From: Agrocybe praecox
Lineage: Eukaryota > Basidiomycota > Agaricomycetes > Agaricales > Agrocybaceae
Assembly: GCA_964017145.1 (NCBI GenBank)
Contig: OZ024843.1
Coordinates: 3,552,443-3,616,442, forward strand
DNA: 64,000 nucleotides
Reading direction: 5' to 3'
Position numbers and translations under genes: made by a program. The notes below the pieces were generated by a model. The model saw only the letters and a list, made by a program, of their open reading frames with translations. It did not search any database and was not told the DNA's origin. Every line of letters starts with the position of its first letter. Within the stretch, counting starts at the first letter, position 1. Of the stretch, positions 24,771 through 34,786 are shown one piece after another.

Positions 24771-25975
24771 ATGCCGGCAGCCTCTGCTGAAAAGCGCGCT
24801 CGTCAAAAGGCCAACAAGACGGTGGCCAGGTCTCAGACCATCCCAGATATCTGCACCGGCGTTCCAGGCACTGTGGACCCCTTGCCAATTCGGTCTGCAG
24901 GACGACACTGTTCCGTCACCATCATTACCGACGAAACCAAACAACCCCTTCCAGCTTCCAAATCGACTACATATCCCTTCCGTTTCCCATCCCCGAGACG
25001 GACCCATCCTCCGAGTTGACCCAAACAAATCTAAACGACCGCCTGTGTATTTCGAAGGCAGAACTGACACGGATACTGTGTCAAGCCTACGTCAACGGTG
25101 CGAGCTACTGGGAAGGCCACATTACAACGAAGACGGACCTCCTTCAACAGCAATATGAGTAGAAACTACGAGCCACCGAAGCAGAATTTTGCGAACGCGA
25201 ATGCGACATTTACGATTCGGGTTTCGCTGACGGTTGCGTGGAAGGGATGGAGAACTACAAAGAGTGGTTCGAAGTTATGGAAGCGGATATGGCAGCAGAA
25301 ATACAGTGGTTCGGCAGCCACTCTCGACAACATTGTACAGGCATCAAGACAGACTGGTATCGAGAAGAAACGCAACCGACGGGAGCTGCTGCTTGTCAAC
25401 CGGGTCAATATTTCTGTTCAAACGACCGAAGTGCCTCCAGCGCGCACCTTTGCAGCAGCCAGCATCTCAACCGAACCCCAAACTATTACCCCACATCTTG
25501 TTATACCGGCTATTCAATCACTTCCTAATCCCAGTACTTCCGACGTTTCATTTAATTTCTCATCACCCACAGAAAAATCCCCATCATTCCTGCCAGTACC
25601 GTCAACTGTACCTGATGAAATACCTTCAACTATTCCCAAGTCCAAGCCACCCATCATCGGAAACACGACTCCTTTTACGTGGTCAGATGAATCACTCCTT
25701 GGAAAATCGACCCATCAGTCCTCTCCTCCCGTGCTTGCATCCTCTTCCCCCATCGTTTCTTTTCCACGGCGCGACTTTTCCGATCTGCGTTCCGGCGGAA
25801 ACCCGTGGGACAGCCTTCAGCATCGTAAAGGACGCGGGCGCCGACACCAACATGCTCATGAAGGAAAATACCAGCAACCGAAACATCGTCGACATAATTC
25901 AAATTTTAATTCTACTTTACAATTTATATTACAGATGCCGAATCACACATCATGTATTATGCATCTCCTAAGTCT
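24771..25975 (+). pseudogene. Decayed gene of unrecognised basidiomycete family
   Basis: An ATG at 24771 opens MPAASAEKRARQKANKTVARSQ and runs about 80 codons. The frame then continues only after a shift near 24985 (TQTNLNDRLCISKAELTR, then YVNGASYWEGH). It meets a TAG at 25160-25162 between QQQYE and KLRATEAEFCERECD, and shifts again near 25300 into a Ser/Pro-rich region ending RRDFSDLRSGGNPWDSL. The coding character on both sides of each break suggests one ancestral protein with a coiled-coil-like acidic middle and a disordered tail. An intron could explain one shift but not the in-frame stop. Function unknown. Confidence 0.5.
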
Positions 25976-26629
25976 AACACGCAGACGCTCTGTGCCATGC
26001 ATTGGTAATACATGTTCAAATGTATATCTCGTGTTCCATCTGTCGTACACTGCACGCGGGCAGTACGTACGCCTCACACATTATTTATTTATTGCGCTAT
26101 CATGTACCGACGCACCGTGTTAATGTGCTGTATACAATATTTGATACACATAAAAATACCCACCAGCTCAAAGGGACCCGTGCAGGCCTGGAAAATCATC
26201 ATGTCTGCGTTGAGGTAGTCAACCTAGGTTGGTGGGCCCGCCCCGTCCCACTTCGACCCCGGCAGCGCGTATGCTTTTTACGCAAGAAATGCAGTATGTA
26301 TGGAAGTCTCAATAACCCCTGGCTAAGACAAAAACCCGTGGAGAAAGCACCGGGATATCGGTCGTCACCGGACTCCTAAATTTTGGGTATCCTCGCAAGC
26401 TGGATGCGTCGCCCGGCTCCTAACGCTTAAAGGCTGGGTATCACAGCGTGCTCGGACACCTGTCAGACGATCGGCTAGCTCAGGATGAGGGCGAGAAGTC
26501 CTTCGCACTTTTGCCCAATTTCTTAGCTTCACATATTCTGCTCAAATGAGTGAGACTCAGATATCCGTCCATCTTATTATGTTCACAAAAAACACTGCCG
26601 AAATAGCGACAGACAAAGACTTTTCCTTT
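25976..26629. other. Intergenic, no gene seen
   Basis: Short reading frames only (such as 26002-26379), without a recognisable domain. It leads into the second copy of the 1.3 kb dispersed repeat. Confidence 0.4.
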
Positions 26630-27955
26630 CAGAGTTTTTTTTTATGCCCGAGATAATTTTGAGATAAAGAGAACCTTTTTTAGCACGAAAATATTTGAGA
26701 CAAAGACATATTGTGTTTCTTTAAAGCACCAATCCATATGCCAAACACCCCCAACGCGCGTGAGAACATTCGAACCAAGGATAAGACGACGTCGGCAACG
26801 CTTTTACTCGCATATATGGGTCATTCCATAACAAAAACACAGATTATTGGCTATTACCTATCCGTTTATGATTCACTGTCTTGTGCCAAAGATATGTTTT
26901 CTCTCGATATTTATGTTTCCATTTTTAGCATGTCCCTCATAGCCCGTGACCGGCTGATCCCCCATAGGCCCCATAAGTCATAACCCATACTCTCGGGCGT
27001 CCACCGATAGGTATGGGTTAAAAAGGGAGACAACTGTATGCCCTTTCGCTCTAACACCTGCTAATACGGTGCTCGCCATTTGTACTTATTGGTACCATCT
27101 GTCGGAGCCCAAGCCTTGAGTATCACGCAAAATCTCACGATTGATATCGATCACTGAAAGACACGCCACTTATGTATGTGTTCACTGTCGTATGTAATGA
27201 TGTTTGTCATGGATGGGCTCTAAAAGTAGCATATGCTATTTTCGATTCGAGAATGTAAGTGCCCATTAAATCTCTAGAGGCTATAGGCGGAAGTTAAGTA
27301 GGTATTATCGCTTAACGAGCATTATGATAGGCGTGTAGTTTAATAATACAGGCCAAATATCATCACTCGTTTGCAATCCTGGTGGGAGCGAATTTTCTAG
27401 TATTTTGTGTTGTGTTCGAAACGATTACTGGTTGCAGTCACAAGTGGCGTCAGGTCACCAGTCTGAATAGTGTAAGGTCATCTGAGTGGCGCATAACAGT
27501 CTATGGCGTGGCTACGGTGTATTATGCGCCAAACATTTGTATCTATTCCACCAAGAGGATAAGACTTCTTTTCTTCCGATGCATACCAAATATAACCAAG
27601 TTTGACGATCAAGCCAATATCCGTTTATACGTGTCAGTACAACTAGAACGCATTCGACACAAATTCTCGCGTTCCCCGGGATCGTTGTCCCTTCGCTAAA
27701 TATAGGTGCGTCTTTCACACAGTGGCCGTACGGGTATCATACAATGTATTATGTATGTGGCTGTACATGCGGCGCCTACGTGGGATTTACTGATGTCATC
27801 CAATGTTCTTAAGTGCGGCGTACCTGATTTGGGTATACGAATCAAAAGTCTGGACCGTGGCTAGCCAGTAAACACAGAAGACTTCGGAAAAGGCATTGGT
27901 TCAAGCTCTCAACTGTTTCTCAAGTCTAGAAGTAAACAACTGAGATGTCAATTTC
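26630..27955. repeat. Dispersed 1.3 kb repeat, copy 2
   Basis: Direct copy of 8458-9742, slightly longer because it retains about 51 bp that copy 1 lost. Shared blocks include GACAAAGACATATTGTG, GGTATGGGTTAA and GGCGCCTACGTGGGATTTAC. No conserved long frame, so it is most likely a non-autonomous mobile or otherwise duplicated non-coding unit. Confidence 0.7.
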
Positions 27956-28314
27956 AGGTAGATACACTACATAATACCGTATGATATGGTCCAGCGGCTG
28001 TCTACTGTGTTCACATCATACGGGGCCAAAGGACGGATCTGACCTTTAGCGCAGCGTTGGCTTAAAAAGGATATCGGTTATTTTTCAGTCCCGCGTTCTA
28101 ATTGGCCATTTCTTTGGATCACTTCCAGGTCTCCTGCCCAGCGGGCGCGTCGCCGACATTCTTTTGGTACCCCGCTTTTTATATATATTACAACTGAGAC
28201 CCTCGTATATACTTATTATAGAATATTGAGCACTCAGGGAGGCGCACATGAGTAAAGAAAGTCAAAGCATATATTCACTAGCTGATATTTGAATGTATAA
28301 CTTGAGCACAAAAT

Positions 28315-29436
28315 TTAAAGACGTTCTTCTCCATCGTGCACGAATTCGTCGACTGAAATGTACTGCTCAAAATCTTTAGCCGAATACCTAGGGACACGTG
28401 AGGATGCAGACGGCTTTGAGGCAGCGAATGGATGTTTTCCAAGATCGGGGTTTGAGAGAGCAGTGGCAGCGGGATTGGGGCGAGCAGTGGTGGTGTGTTT
28501 GGAGGACGATTGATGATTTTTTGAGGTAGCGAATGAACGTTTACCTGGATCGGGGTTTATAGGAGCGGAGAAAGCGACGTCGGGGCCAGCGGTGGCAGTG
28601 TGTTTGGAGAAAGACTGTCGATTACCCAAATGCAGGGACATCAGGGGGGTATCCTCAATGGCGACGGTCTGGCCTGTCGAATAGATCGACCATGGGTCAT
28701 CGGGCGCTTGCGTAGTAGTACTTCTCTCCGCATTGTCGTCGGTTTTCCGGAGTGTTTTTGCTCCATCAATATACATGCCCCACCCGCCCTTGTCTTGAGA
28801 TTTCTGTGCTGTATCCAGCTGACTATAGATGCCCCAGGAATCGTCGTTGTCGTTGTCGGTACCCATTGCGGTGGTGCTCAGTGGTTCAGATATCGATGAT
28901 GGCTTGGGATCTACCTGACCATAGATAGCCCAGGTATCATGGTCATGGTCGGCGGCGGCAGTCGAGTCGATATCCGTAACACTGCTTGGGAAAGGTAGTT
29001 CGGCATAGATAGCCCAGGTATCATGGTTGTTGTCGGCGGCGGCGGTCGAGACAGTATCCGTAACACTGCTTGGGAAAGGTGGTTCGGACAGGTGTGAATA
29101 CATTTTCTCATACATATCCCACCCGCTTGTACCACCTACCAAAGTGTTAGATCATTGAAAAGAATGCATGCTGGCAGGGCCCTCACCTGCACTCGTCGGA
29201 AACCTGGATTCTATCCCATGCTCCTCCTCTTCATCTCCTTCGTATTTTCTCTTCTTAGTGACATCCCCCACCCTCTTTCCATCATCATGATTCCCATCGC
29301 GTATCCCGCTGCCCCCGCCGTTGTTGTTCGTCAGCCTGTCCACTGCAGCTCGCGGATGTAAAAATCGCATAGGGCGTGGTTCTGCGGTACTCGGCGGTAG
29401 TGGTTGATTTGCAATGCTTGAGCAATCATCTCTCAT
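28315..29436 (-). CDS. Repeat protein with W-x-[I/M]-Y motifs, unknown
   Basis: Two exons fit: from 29436 (first in-frame ATG) to a GTGAGG donor near 29187, then from an acceptor near 29139 to the stop at 28315. The join reads RFPTSAG-GTSGWDMYEKM. The protein has a basic/acidic N-terminal part with KKRKYEGDEEEE and then six spaced motifs of the form W-x-[I/M]-Y, usually after D/S/P and sometimes inside longer repeats with LPFPSSVTD. The tail is Ser/Lys-rich with repeated KHPFAASK-like units, ending in an acidic segment. It looks disordered with short linear repeats. The frame is open upstream to 29496, where a transposable element begins 5-10 bp away, so the true 5' end may have been lost. 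No family recognised. Confidence 0.5.
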
Positions 29437-30039
29437 GATTCCGATGTCGGACTCAATCTCTCCTGGGAAGTGGGTATCCGAATTGTAGCCTGTCACAGTA
29501 CTTTACTCTGCCCCACGCCTACCAAGCGGTACTGGTCAGAAACAAGTGGGTCTGACTGAGTCTGAGCAGAACTGACTGAGTCTGAGCAGAACTGACCATT
29601 ACCAAGTGTTTCTGACCTGGACTCCATCCAGAATCCTGTGCAACTTAGTGGAAACTTGCTGTTTGCATGTTTTATGCAATGTTACTTATGTTTTAAAAAA
29701 CATAGGAATCACACAAAAAAACATATAAAAAAGCGAAAATCAATTAATTAAGAAAATGCATAATATACATGATGTTTATATACTTATATACTTATTTTTA
29801 ATTGGAGAAAAAGGGGGGAAGGGAGTATGGAAAGGGGAGGATAGAGGGAAGAGGAGATGGGAGGGGATAGGGAAGAGAAGGGAAGTGGGTGGGGAGGAGG
29901 AAGGGGATGGGAGAGGAGGGATAGAGGCCTAGCCTATGGACAGGGGCGGGGAGCGAGAAAACGGAGGGGTACTCACCTGGTCATCGTCCTAAATGCCCCG
30001 CCCCTCACCTCGCCACGTCACGCCCTTGCCCCCAAGGCC

Positions 30040-30560
30040 GCCGCCTCGTTTGCTGGCGTTCGTCGTTGGCGTTGTCGTCACCGTCGTTGACCCGTCGCTC
30101 GTGTCGTTGCCTCGTCGCTCGTGTCGTTGCCCCGTCGCTCGTGTCGTCGTCGTCGCTCGTGTCGTCGTCGTCGCTCGTGTCGTCGTCGTCACCGTCGCCG
30201 TGTCGTCGTCGTCGTTGTCGCTGACGTGCGTGTCGTTGCCGTGTCGTTCGATGTCGTCGTTGGCGTTGGCATGGCGTCGTCGCTCGTGTCGTCGTTGTCA
30301 CCGTCGTATCGTCGTCGTTGCGTCGTCGTCGTGCGTGTCGTCGTTGACGTGGGTGTCGTCGCCGTGTCGTCGTTGGCGTCCTCTGCGCTGACGTGTCGTC
30401 GTCGTTGTGTCGTCGTCACTGGCGTTGGCGTCGTTGCTGGCGTTGTCGTTGTCGTTGGCGTCGTTGCTGGCGCCGTCGTTGGCGTTATCGTCGTCGTGGA
30501 CGTCGTTGTTGGCGTTGCGGCGTGGTGGCGACGGAATGTGGTGGTGGCAGAGGGTGGGTG
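30040..30560. repeat. GTC-rich low-complexity tract
   Basis: Imperfect (GTC/GTT)n over about 500 bp. It yields long stop-free frames on both strands (poly-Val/Arg or poly-Thr) that are artefacts. A purine-rich GGGA tract lies just upstream (29810-29960). Confidence 0.7.
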
Positions 30561-30883
30561 GATGGTGGTAGTGGTCAGGAAGAAAGAAAACATTGATGAC
30601 GCGGCAAGGGCAGAGGGTTGTGGCTGTGCCGGCAATTTCCGCAGCGGCACGGACATCTATTTTGGGAATTTTACAAAAATTGTCGTTTGTATGTCACACG
30701 GACCTCCTAAAATAATGAAAAAATCACGATAATTCCTAAAATATTCGAAATATATTTATCAAACATTTAATGTGACGTAATATGTTACGGTTTTGGCAGA
30801 AATGACAAAATAACCACAAAATAAATAAAATAAAACATATCAAGGTATATAGCTACCTTTAGATATTTAACTATCAAAGTCTC

Positions 30884-30965
30884 TATGGTACAGTCGGATG
30901 AGTGTCCATAGTTACATCACATGACCTCTGGCAAGGCTCTGGGTTCGATTCCCGGTGTCTCCACC
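30884..30965 (+). other. tRNA-like sequence (A box and B box)
   Basis: TGGTACAGTCGG resembles a pol III A box and GGTTCGATTCC is a perfect B box, followed by CCCGG (T-stem partner of CTGGG) and a CCA-like end. The acceptor and anticodon stems do not pair properly, so it is not a working tRNA. It may be a tRNA-derived remnant or SINE promoter. ATCACATGACC upstream of the B box has its inverse GGTCATGTGAT about 70 bp downstream. Confidence 0.35.
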
Positions 30966-31239
30966 ACATTTTTCTTTAATTGTAAAGCCTTTGGTCATGT
31001 GATCTGACTGTGGGTCTGAGCAGTTCTGAACGGTTTCACTCAGTTTTCAGATAGGGATTGGAGCTCGGAAAGCTGAGCTGTCTGACCAGTTCTGATCTGT
31101 CTGAGTGATTCTGATCGGAAATGCTTGGACATTTGGGGGGTCTTTTCCAGCCAAATGGCTGGGAGGGAAATCCTAAATTTCCGCTCAGAACTGCTCAGAC
31201 AAGTCAAAAGTCTGACCAGTACCGCTTGGTAAATGTGGC

Positions 31240-33054
31240 TCAGAGTAAAGACCTCGTGGCACTTATGTATTGGTTCTGAGGATGTAAACAAGAAATAAAA
31301 ATCCTATCCTCAGGCTCAATATCAGAGTCAGGTGACTGATCTACAAGATCTACACCTTCATCATCAAATTGAGGAAGCTGCCTTCTTTGCACTGCAGCTA
31401 TTTTTTGCCTCTTCCTCCTGGCTCTAACAACTTCCATGTGACAATCAGGTGGACATCTGAGAAATTGAACATCCCCTTTCTGCCAGTCAACATTAGGATT
31501 GTGTAGATAAAGCCAGGTGTGTCCAATAATAGCAGTTTTATCTCCTAAGTCACATATAGCAAAGGTAGCCTTTTCTGTATGGTTTTTGTAGATCATAATC
31601 AAATCAACTTCTTCATGAATAGAGCCACTCTTGTTGAGGGTTCCATCTACATTGTAGACAGGAATAGCTCTAGGAAGTTTTCTTGTGTTTAGATTATGAT
31701 ATTTCACAAAACCAGTATCCAGAAAAAGACCAGTGGCACCAGAGTCAAGCAAAGCATTTACAGAAAGCCTTTTTCCTGTATCCATTGTCTTTAGTGTAAC
31801 TGACAGATGGGTAGAGGTCTTAGGCTTGTGGTTCAGAATGTAGATTCTTTCAGGGGGAGAGGAAGAGGGTGAATCAGAGGGCATGATTTCTGTATCAGAA
31901 TTTGAAGAGGAGGGATTGGTTTTATCACTTTCATCTTCTAATACATTGAATCTATTCCATTGGGACATGTCCTTCACCAATGGAGCCTTTAAAAACTCTT
32001 CTGATTTATCCTTGGTTCCTTGTTCTTTCTTGATCAGTTTCCCATAAAAGTCCTTCAGCTCCTCATAGTTCATGGCATTGATGTTCACTGTAGATCTACA
32101 GTGCTCTGCCTTGTGACCAGGTTTTCTGCATTTAAAGCAGATAAGGGGCCTGACTGACTTCCATCCTGAATCTACTTCCATAGGGACCACATCTGATTGC
32201 TTTGCCTGAGACACTTGACTCCTATGATTACCAGCAAAGGAAGATGAGCTGGGGGCAGCAGGCTTGGACTGAGGCTTGTTTGAAGAAGGAGCCTTGGAAA
32301 GTGGAGAAGAGGAAGAGGAAGTAGATTTGTTGAATGCTTCTATCTGTCTCCATTGCCTGTCCAGCTTGGTAGCCCAGGAAATCCAGCCATTCAGAGTTTT
32401 GGGCATCTCAGGTACACTGTAGACCTTTTCTCTGAGAGATCTGTTAAGCCCAGTCTGAAACTTCTCAACCAATGCAGCATCATTGTACCCAGTATCAGCA
32501 GCCAATTCCCTGAAGCTAGCCACATACTCATCAGCAGTTTGGCTTCCCTGCTTGAGGAGATTCATTTTGTGTCTGGCAGTGCTAGCAGGGTCTGGGTCTG
32601 CAAAAACTTCCCTGAATTCATAGACAAAATCATCCCAAAGGCCATCCTTAGGATAATCTTCATCTAGAATCTTGGTCTTCTCAAGTGCCCACTTCCCAGC
32701 AGTGCCTCCCTTCATGAAGGAGAGAGCACAAACAACTTTTTGAAAGTCATCTGTGATATTCTTTCCCCAGAAGTATAACTTGAGTTGACTGAGGAAGGCT
32801 TCTGCTTTCTGCATGGAACCATCAAAGGTTTCAGGAGGAGAGATTTTAGCAGAAAAAGAAGTGACAGCATGAGATGAAGGAACAGAGTAAACCTCTCTAG
32901 CAGCAGAGAAGAAAGGTGACTGAGTGGTGGGTGTTGTGATAGACTGTTGTTGCTGCTGTTTCAAGAGATTTAACTCCTGGGTAAGGAGAGTGATCTGGTG
33001 CAGGAGTTGCTCCACAGTGGTAGGAGTGGTGGTAGGTTGTGGTGTGGTGTCCAT
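31240..33054 (-). CDS. Ty3 Gag-protease polyprotein, 3' truncated
   Basis: 604 codons. Residues 5-40 form a Gln-rich coiled-coil-like start. Residues about 65-240 are the retrotransposon capsid (GGTAGKWALEK, then TADEYVASFRELAADTGYND). A CCHC zinc knuckle, CFKCRKPGHKAEHC, lies near residue 318. The aspartic protease has its catalytic DSGA in NALLDSGATGLFLDTGF near residue 435 and a flap-like AIIGHTWL. The final residues (TRSLL and the stop) come from the adjoining inverted-repeat element rather than the retroelement, so pol has been cut away. Family identity is firm; the frame itself is undamaged. Confidence 0.88.
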   Translation of the reverse strand: MDTTPQPTTTPTTVEQLLHQITLLTQELNLLKQQQQQSITTPTTQSPFFSAAREVYSVPSSHAVTSFSAKISPPETFDGSMQKAEAFLSQLKLYFWGKNITDDFQKVVCALSFMKGGTAGKWALEKTKILDEDYPKDGLWDDFVYEFREVFADPDPASTARHKMNLLKQGSQTADEYVASFRELAADTGYNDAALVEKFQTGLNRSLREKVYSVPEMPKTLNGWISWATKLDRQWRQIEAFNKSTSSSSSPLSKAPSSNKPQSKPAAPSSSSFAGNHRSQVSQAKQSDVVPMEVDSGWKSVRPLICFKCRKPGHKAEHCRSTVNINAMNYEELKDFYGKLIKKEQGTKDKSEEFLKAPLVKDMSQWNRFNVLEDESDKTNPSSSNSDTEIMPSDSPSSSPPERIYILNHKPKTSTHLSVTLKTMDTGKRLSVNALLDSGATGLFLDTGFVKYHNLNTRKLPRAIPVYNVDGTLNKSGSIHEEVDLIMIYKNHTEKATFAICDLGDKTAIIGHTWLYLHNPNVDWQKGDVQFLRCPPDCHMEVVRARRKRQKIAAVQRRQLPQFDDEGVDLVDQSPDSDIEPEDRIFISCLHPQNQYISATRSLL

Positions 33055-33547
33055 AGTAGAGGCTCTCTGATGTGTGTGTGGGAGAAGCTATCTACAAAAA
33101 GTGCCCTTGAGACTATACTAGGTAACTAACAAAAAACTATATACTGGATACCCAGTTGTCACCCCAGACACAGTGGGTCTAAACCTAGGATCACAGGGCT
33201 GACTACCTGGTATTTTCCTAGACCACCAAAGACAGAAACAGTTGGCCTGAATCTGCCCCAACAGTTGGTATCCCTATCTACAAGTTCACACACAACACAC
33301 AGCAGAGAGTGAGGAATCCAGTAGAAAGAGGGGTGTCTTGAGGAGATGTTGAAATTGGAGAGGGAGAAATGATTTAGAAGATTGGGAGGATATTGGAGGT
33401 TGAAGGGTTGGTGATGATGATAAAAATGATATAGGTGGTGAGAGGATGTGAGGAGAAATGGTAGAAAGAGGGATGAATGGATTGGTGTAGATAAATGTAG
33501 GTTGGTGTAGGTAAGGGTGAGATAGTAATTGGTGGAGTTGTCTGGGA
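33055..33547. other. 5' leader of truncated Ty3 element
   Basis: Untranslated region between the primer-binding site and the gag start on the - strand. Repetitive GGTAGTGAG-like purine/T mixtures, no conserved frame. Confidence 0.5.
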
Positions 33548-33559
33548 CAGCTTCAATCT
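33548..33559 (-). other. Putative self-primer binding site
   Basis: Read on the - strand, two bases after the LTR end comes AGATTGAAGCTG. Its exact complement CAGCTTCAATCT occurs in the LTR at 33739-33728, about 30 bp downstream of the TATA box, where the transcript should begin. This is the arrangement of Tf1/sushi-type elements that prime reverse transcription with their own 5' end. Confidence 0.6.
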
Positions 33560-33617
33560 TCTGTCAGGGCAACACTATAATCAGTGTGACAAGGCCACCA
33601 ACAAAGACAAGCAAGAG

Positions 33618-33618
<1 letters not shown>

Positions 33619-33660
<42 letters not shown>
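33619..33660. repeat. (AG)n microsatellite inside LTR
   Basis: Nearly pure AG dinucleotide run, about 20 units, in the R/U5 part of the LTR. Confidence 0.85.
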
Positions 33661-33664
<4 letters not shown>

Positions 33665-33764
33665 AGAGAGATAAAGAGACACTCAATGATTCTAAGAGAT
33701 CACACCAATGATAGTGGATATCCTAAGAGATTGAAGCTGGGGCTACAACTACCTACATGTCCAG

Positions 33765-33772
33765 TATATATA
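33765..33772 (-). promoter_or_regulatory. TATA box of truncated Ty3 LTR
   Basis: TATATATA on either strand, 26-33 bp upstream (in - strand sense) of the predicted transcript start at about 33739. Confidence 0.55.
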
Positions 33773-34044
33773 CCCTACAGCTATTCTAGAATATTCCTCT
33801 ATGACATCATAGAAAGGAATGATGAGTAAGGCAATGACATCATAAAGAAAGTAAAAGAATAATGTGGAATGATGTAAAATGAATGAGGCTGTGCTCATGA
33901 GAAATCAAAGTGATAAGTATCTAATCAAATGATAATCAAGAGATAATCAAAGATATGAAACAGATAAGATATCTACACATCTACAAAAGGGAAAAATGCT
34001 AAATAAATATAGAAAAATAAGGGAAAATAGGGGAAACCCTGACA

Positions 34045-34686
34045 GGCCTGGGATATGCTTCCAAAAACGATGCGTGTACCAGGACGAAGTGTAAACGAGC
34101 AGTCCACATGTTCCTCATTGAAGGTAATCCACCATGTGGCTCCATAGAATTCTTCTGCAAAGCAGAATTGTTGCAACCTAGGAATGCAAAGTGCTCCCCC
34201 TCGCTGTCTGTCCAATTCTCTTTCAGTTAGCTGAGGCTCTCTCCAGCGGAATCCTTCGAAGAGCTTCTTCATGTCGTTGGGTTGCAAGTGAACTCACTCT
34301 GGAAACTTGTCGGGAAGGCAGGAGGTGAACAAAACATTTTTGCTAAGAAAGGCTTTCTCTGGTATGATGGATGTTAGGGAGTTTGGTTGAAGGAGGAGTG
34401 AATGGGAAGGTAATGAAAGGCGTGTAGGCAAAGGAGCGGATGGCGTGTATGTAGATTTTAATAATTTAGGTCCCCAAGTAAGAGTTTCGGTAACATCCAT
34501 CCCATCTTCTTCGTCATGAACTACCACTTTAGCAAGAGATGTTGTGGAGGAGTTCATTGATTGCTCTTCATTAATAGGAAAAAGGACTTGGTCAAAACTG
34601 GTGCGCCGGGTACGGGAAGCTGATGCTCGGGAAAGGACCTGCATCGGCATACTGCCCGCTCCTTGGTTAATTGTTAGAATAGTCAT
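34045..34686 (-). pseudogene. Frame Y downstream of pol, broken by stop and by LTR insertion
   Basis: From the ATG at 34686 the frame runs 130 codons to a TGA at 34294-34296 (after LPDKFPE), then continues in the same frame through LQPNDMKKLFEGFRWREPQL and YGATWWITFNEEHVDCSFTL until SISQACQ. There the LTR of the truncated Ty3 element is inserted (34044). No homology recognised. It follows pol by 100 bp on the same strand, so it is probably an extra reading frame of the large element. Confidence 0.5.
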
Positions 34687-34786
34687 GAGTGGTTATGAAT
34701 GGTTTTTGAGTGAGTGAGTAAACGATGAGTCCTTTTTGTTTTTGCTGGGGTTGATTATATACTCATTTTTCTCAGCCCAAATTTGT

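Larger units (their letters stand above)
29504..31247. mobile_element. Terminal-inverted-repeat element at retroelement/gene junction
   Basis: The left end (CTTTACTCTG, then TACCAAGCGGTACTGGTCAGA at 29531-29551) is matched in inverse at the right end, just inside 31247. Subterminal copies of CTGAGCAG and TCTGACCAGT are scattered over about 200 bp at both ends. No target-site duplication is visible. The interior has no transposase, only low-complexity DNA and a tRNA-like piece, so it is non-autonomous or has been rearranged. Its right end forms the stop codon of the truncated gag-protease frame; its left end abuts the W-x-[I/M]-Y gene. Confidence 0.5.
31240..34044 (-). mobile_element. Truncated chromovirus-like Ty3 retroelement
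   Basis: From 34044 downward: one LTR (33562-34044), a primer-binding site, an untranslated leader, and a gag-protease frame (33054-31240). Reverse transcriptase, RNase H, integrase and the second LTR are missing; the frame stops at the end of the inverted-repeat element at 31247. It is inserted into a frame of the larger Ty3 element upstream. Confidence 0.85.
33562..34044 (-). repeat. 5' LTR of truncated Ty3 element
   Basis: On the - strand it begins TGTCAGGG (34044) and ends CCCTGACA (33562), an 8-bp perfect inverted terminal repeat, length 483 bp. It contains a TATA box and the (AG)n tract. No second LTR is present in the window. Confidence 0.8.

Noticed and set aside
29993..30732. Long open frames of 130-200 codons on both strands
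   Set aside because: They come from the GTC/GTT repeat, which lacks stops in most frames; composition is poly-Val/Arg or poly-Thr with no domain.
30884..30965. Functional tRNA gene
   Set aside because: A and B boxes are present but the acceptor and anticodon stems do not pair, even allowing an intron.
33619..33660. (AG)n as a sign of a separate element end
   Set aside because: It lies inside the LTR defined by TGTCAGGG/CCCTGACA ends.
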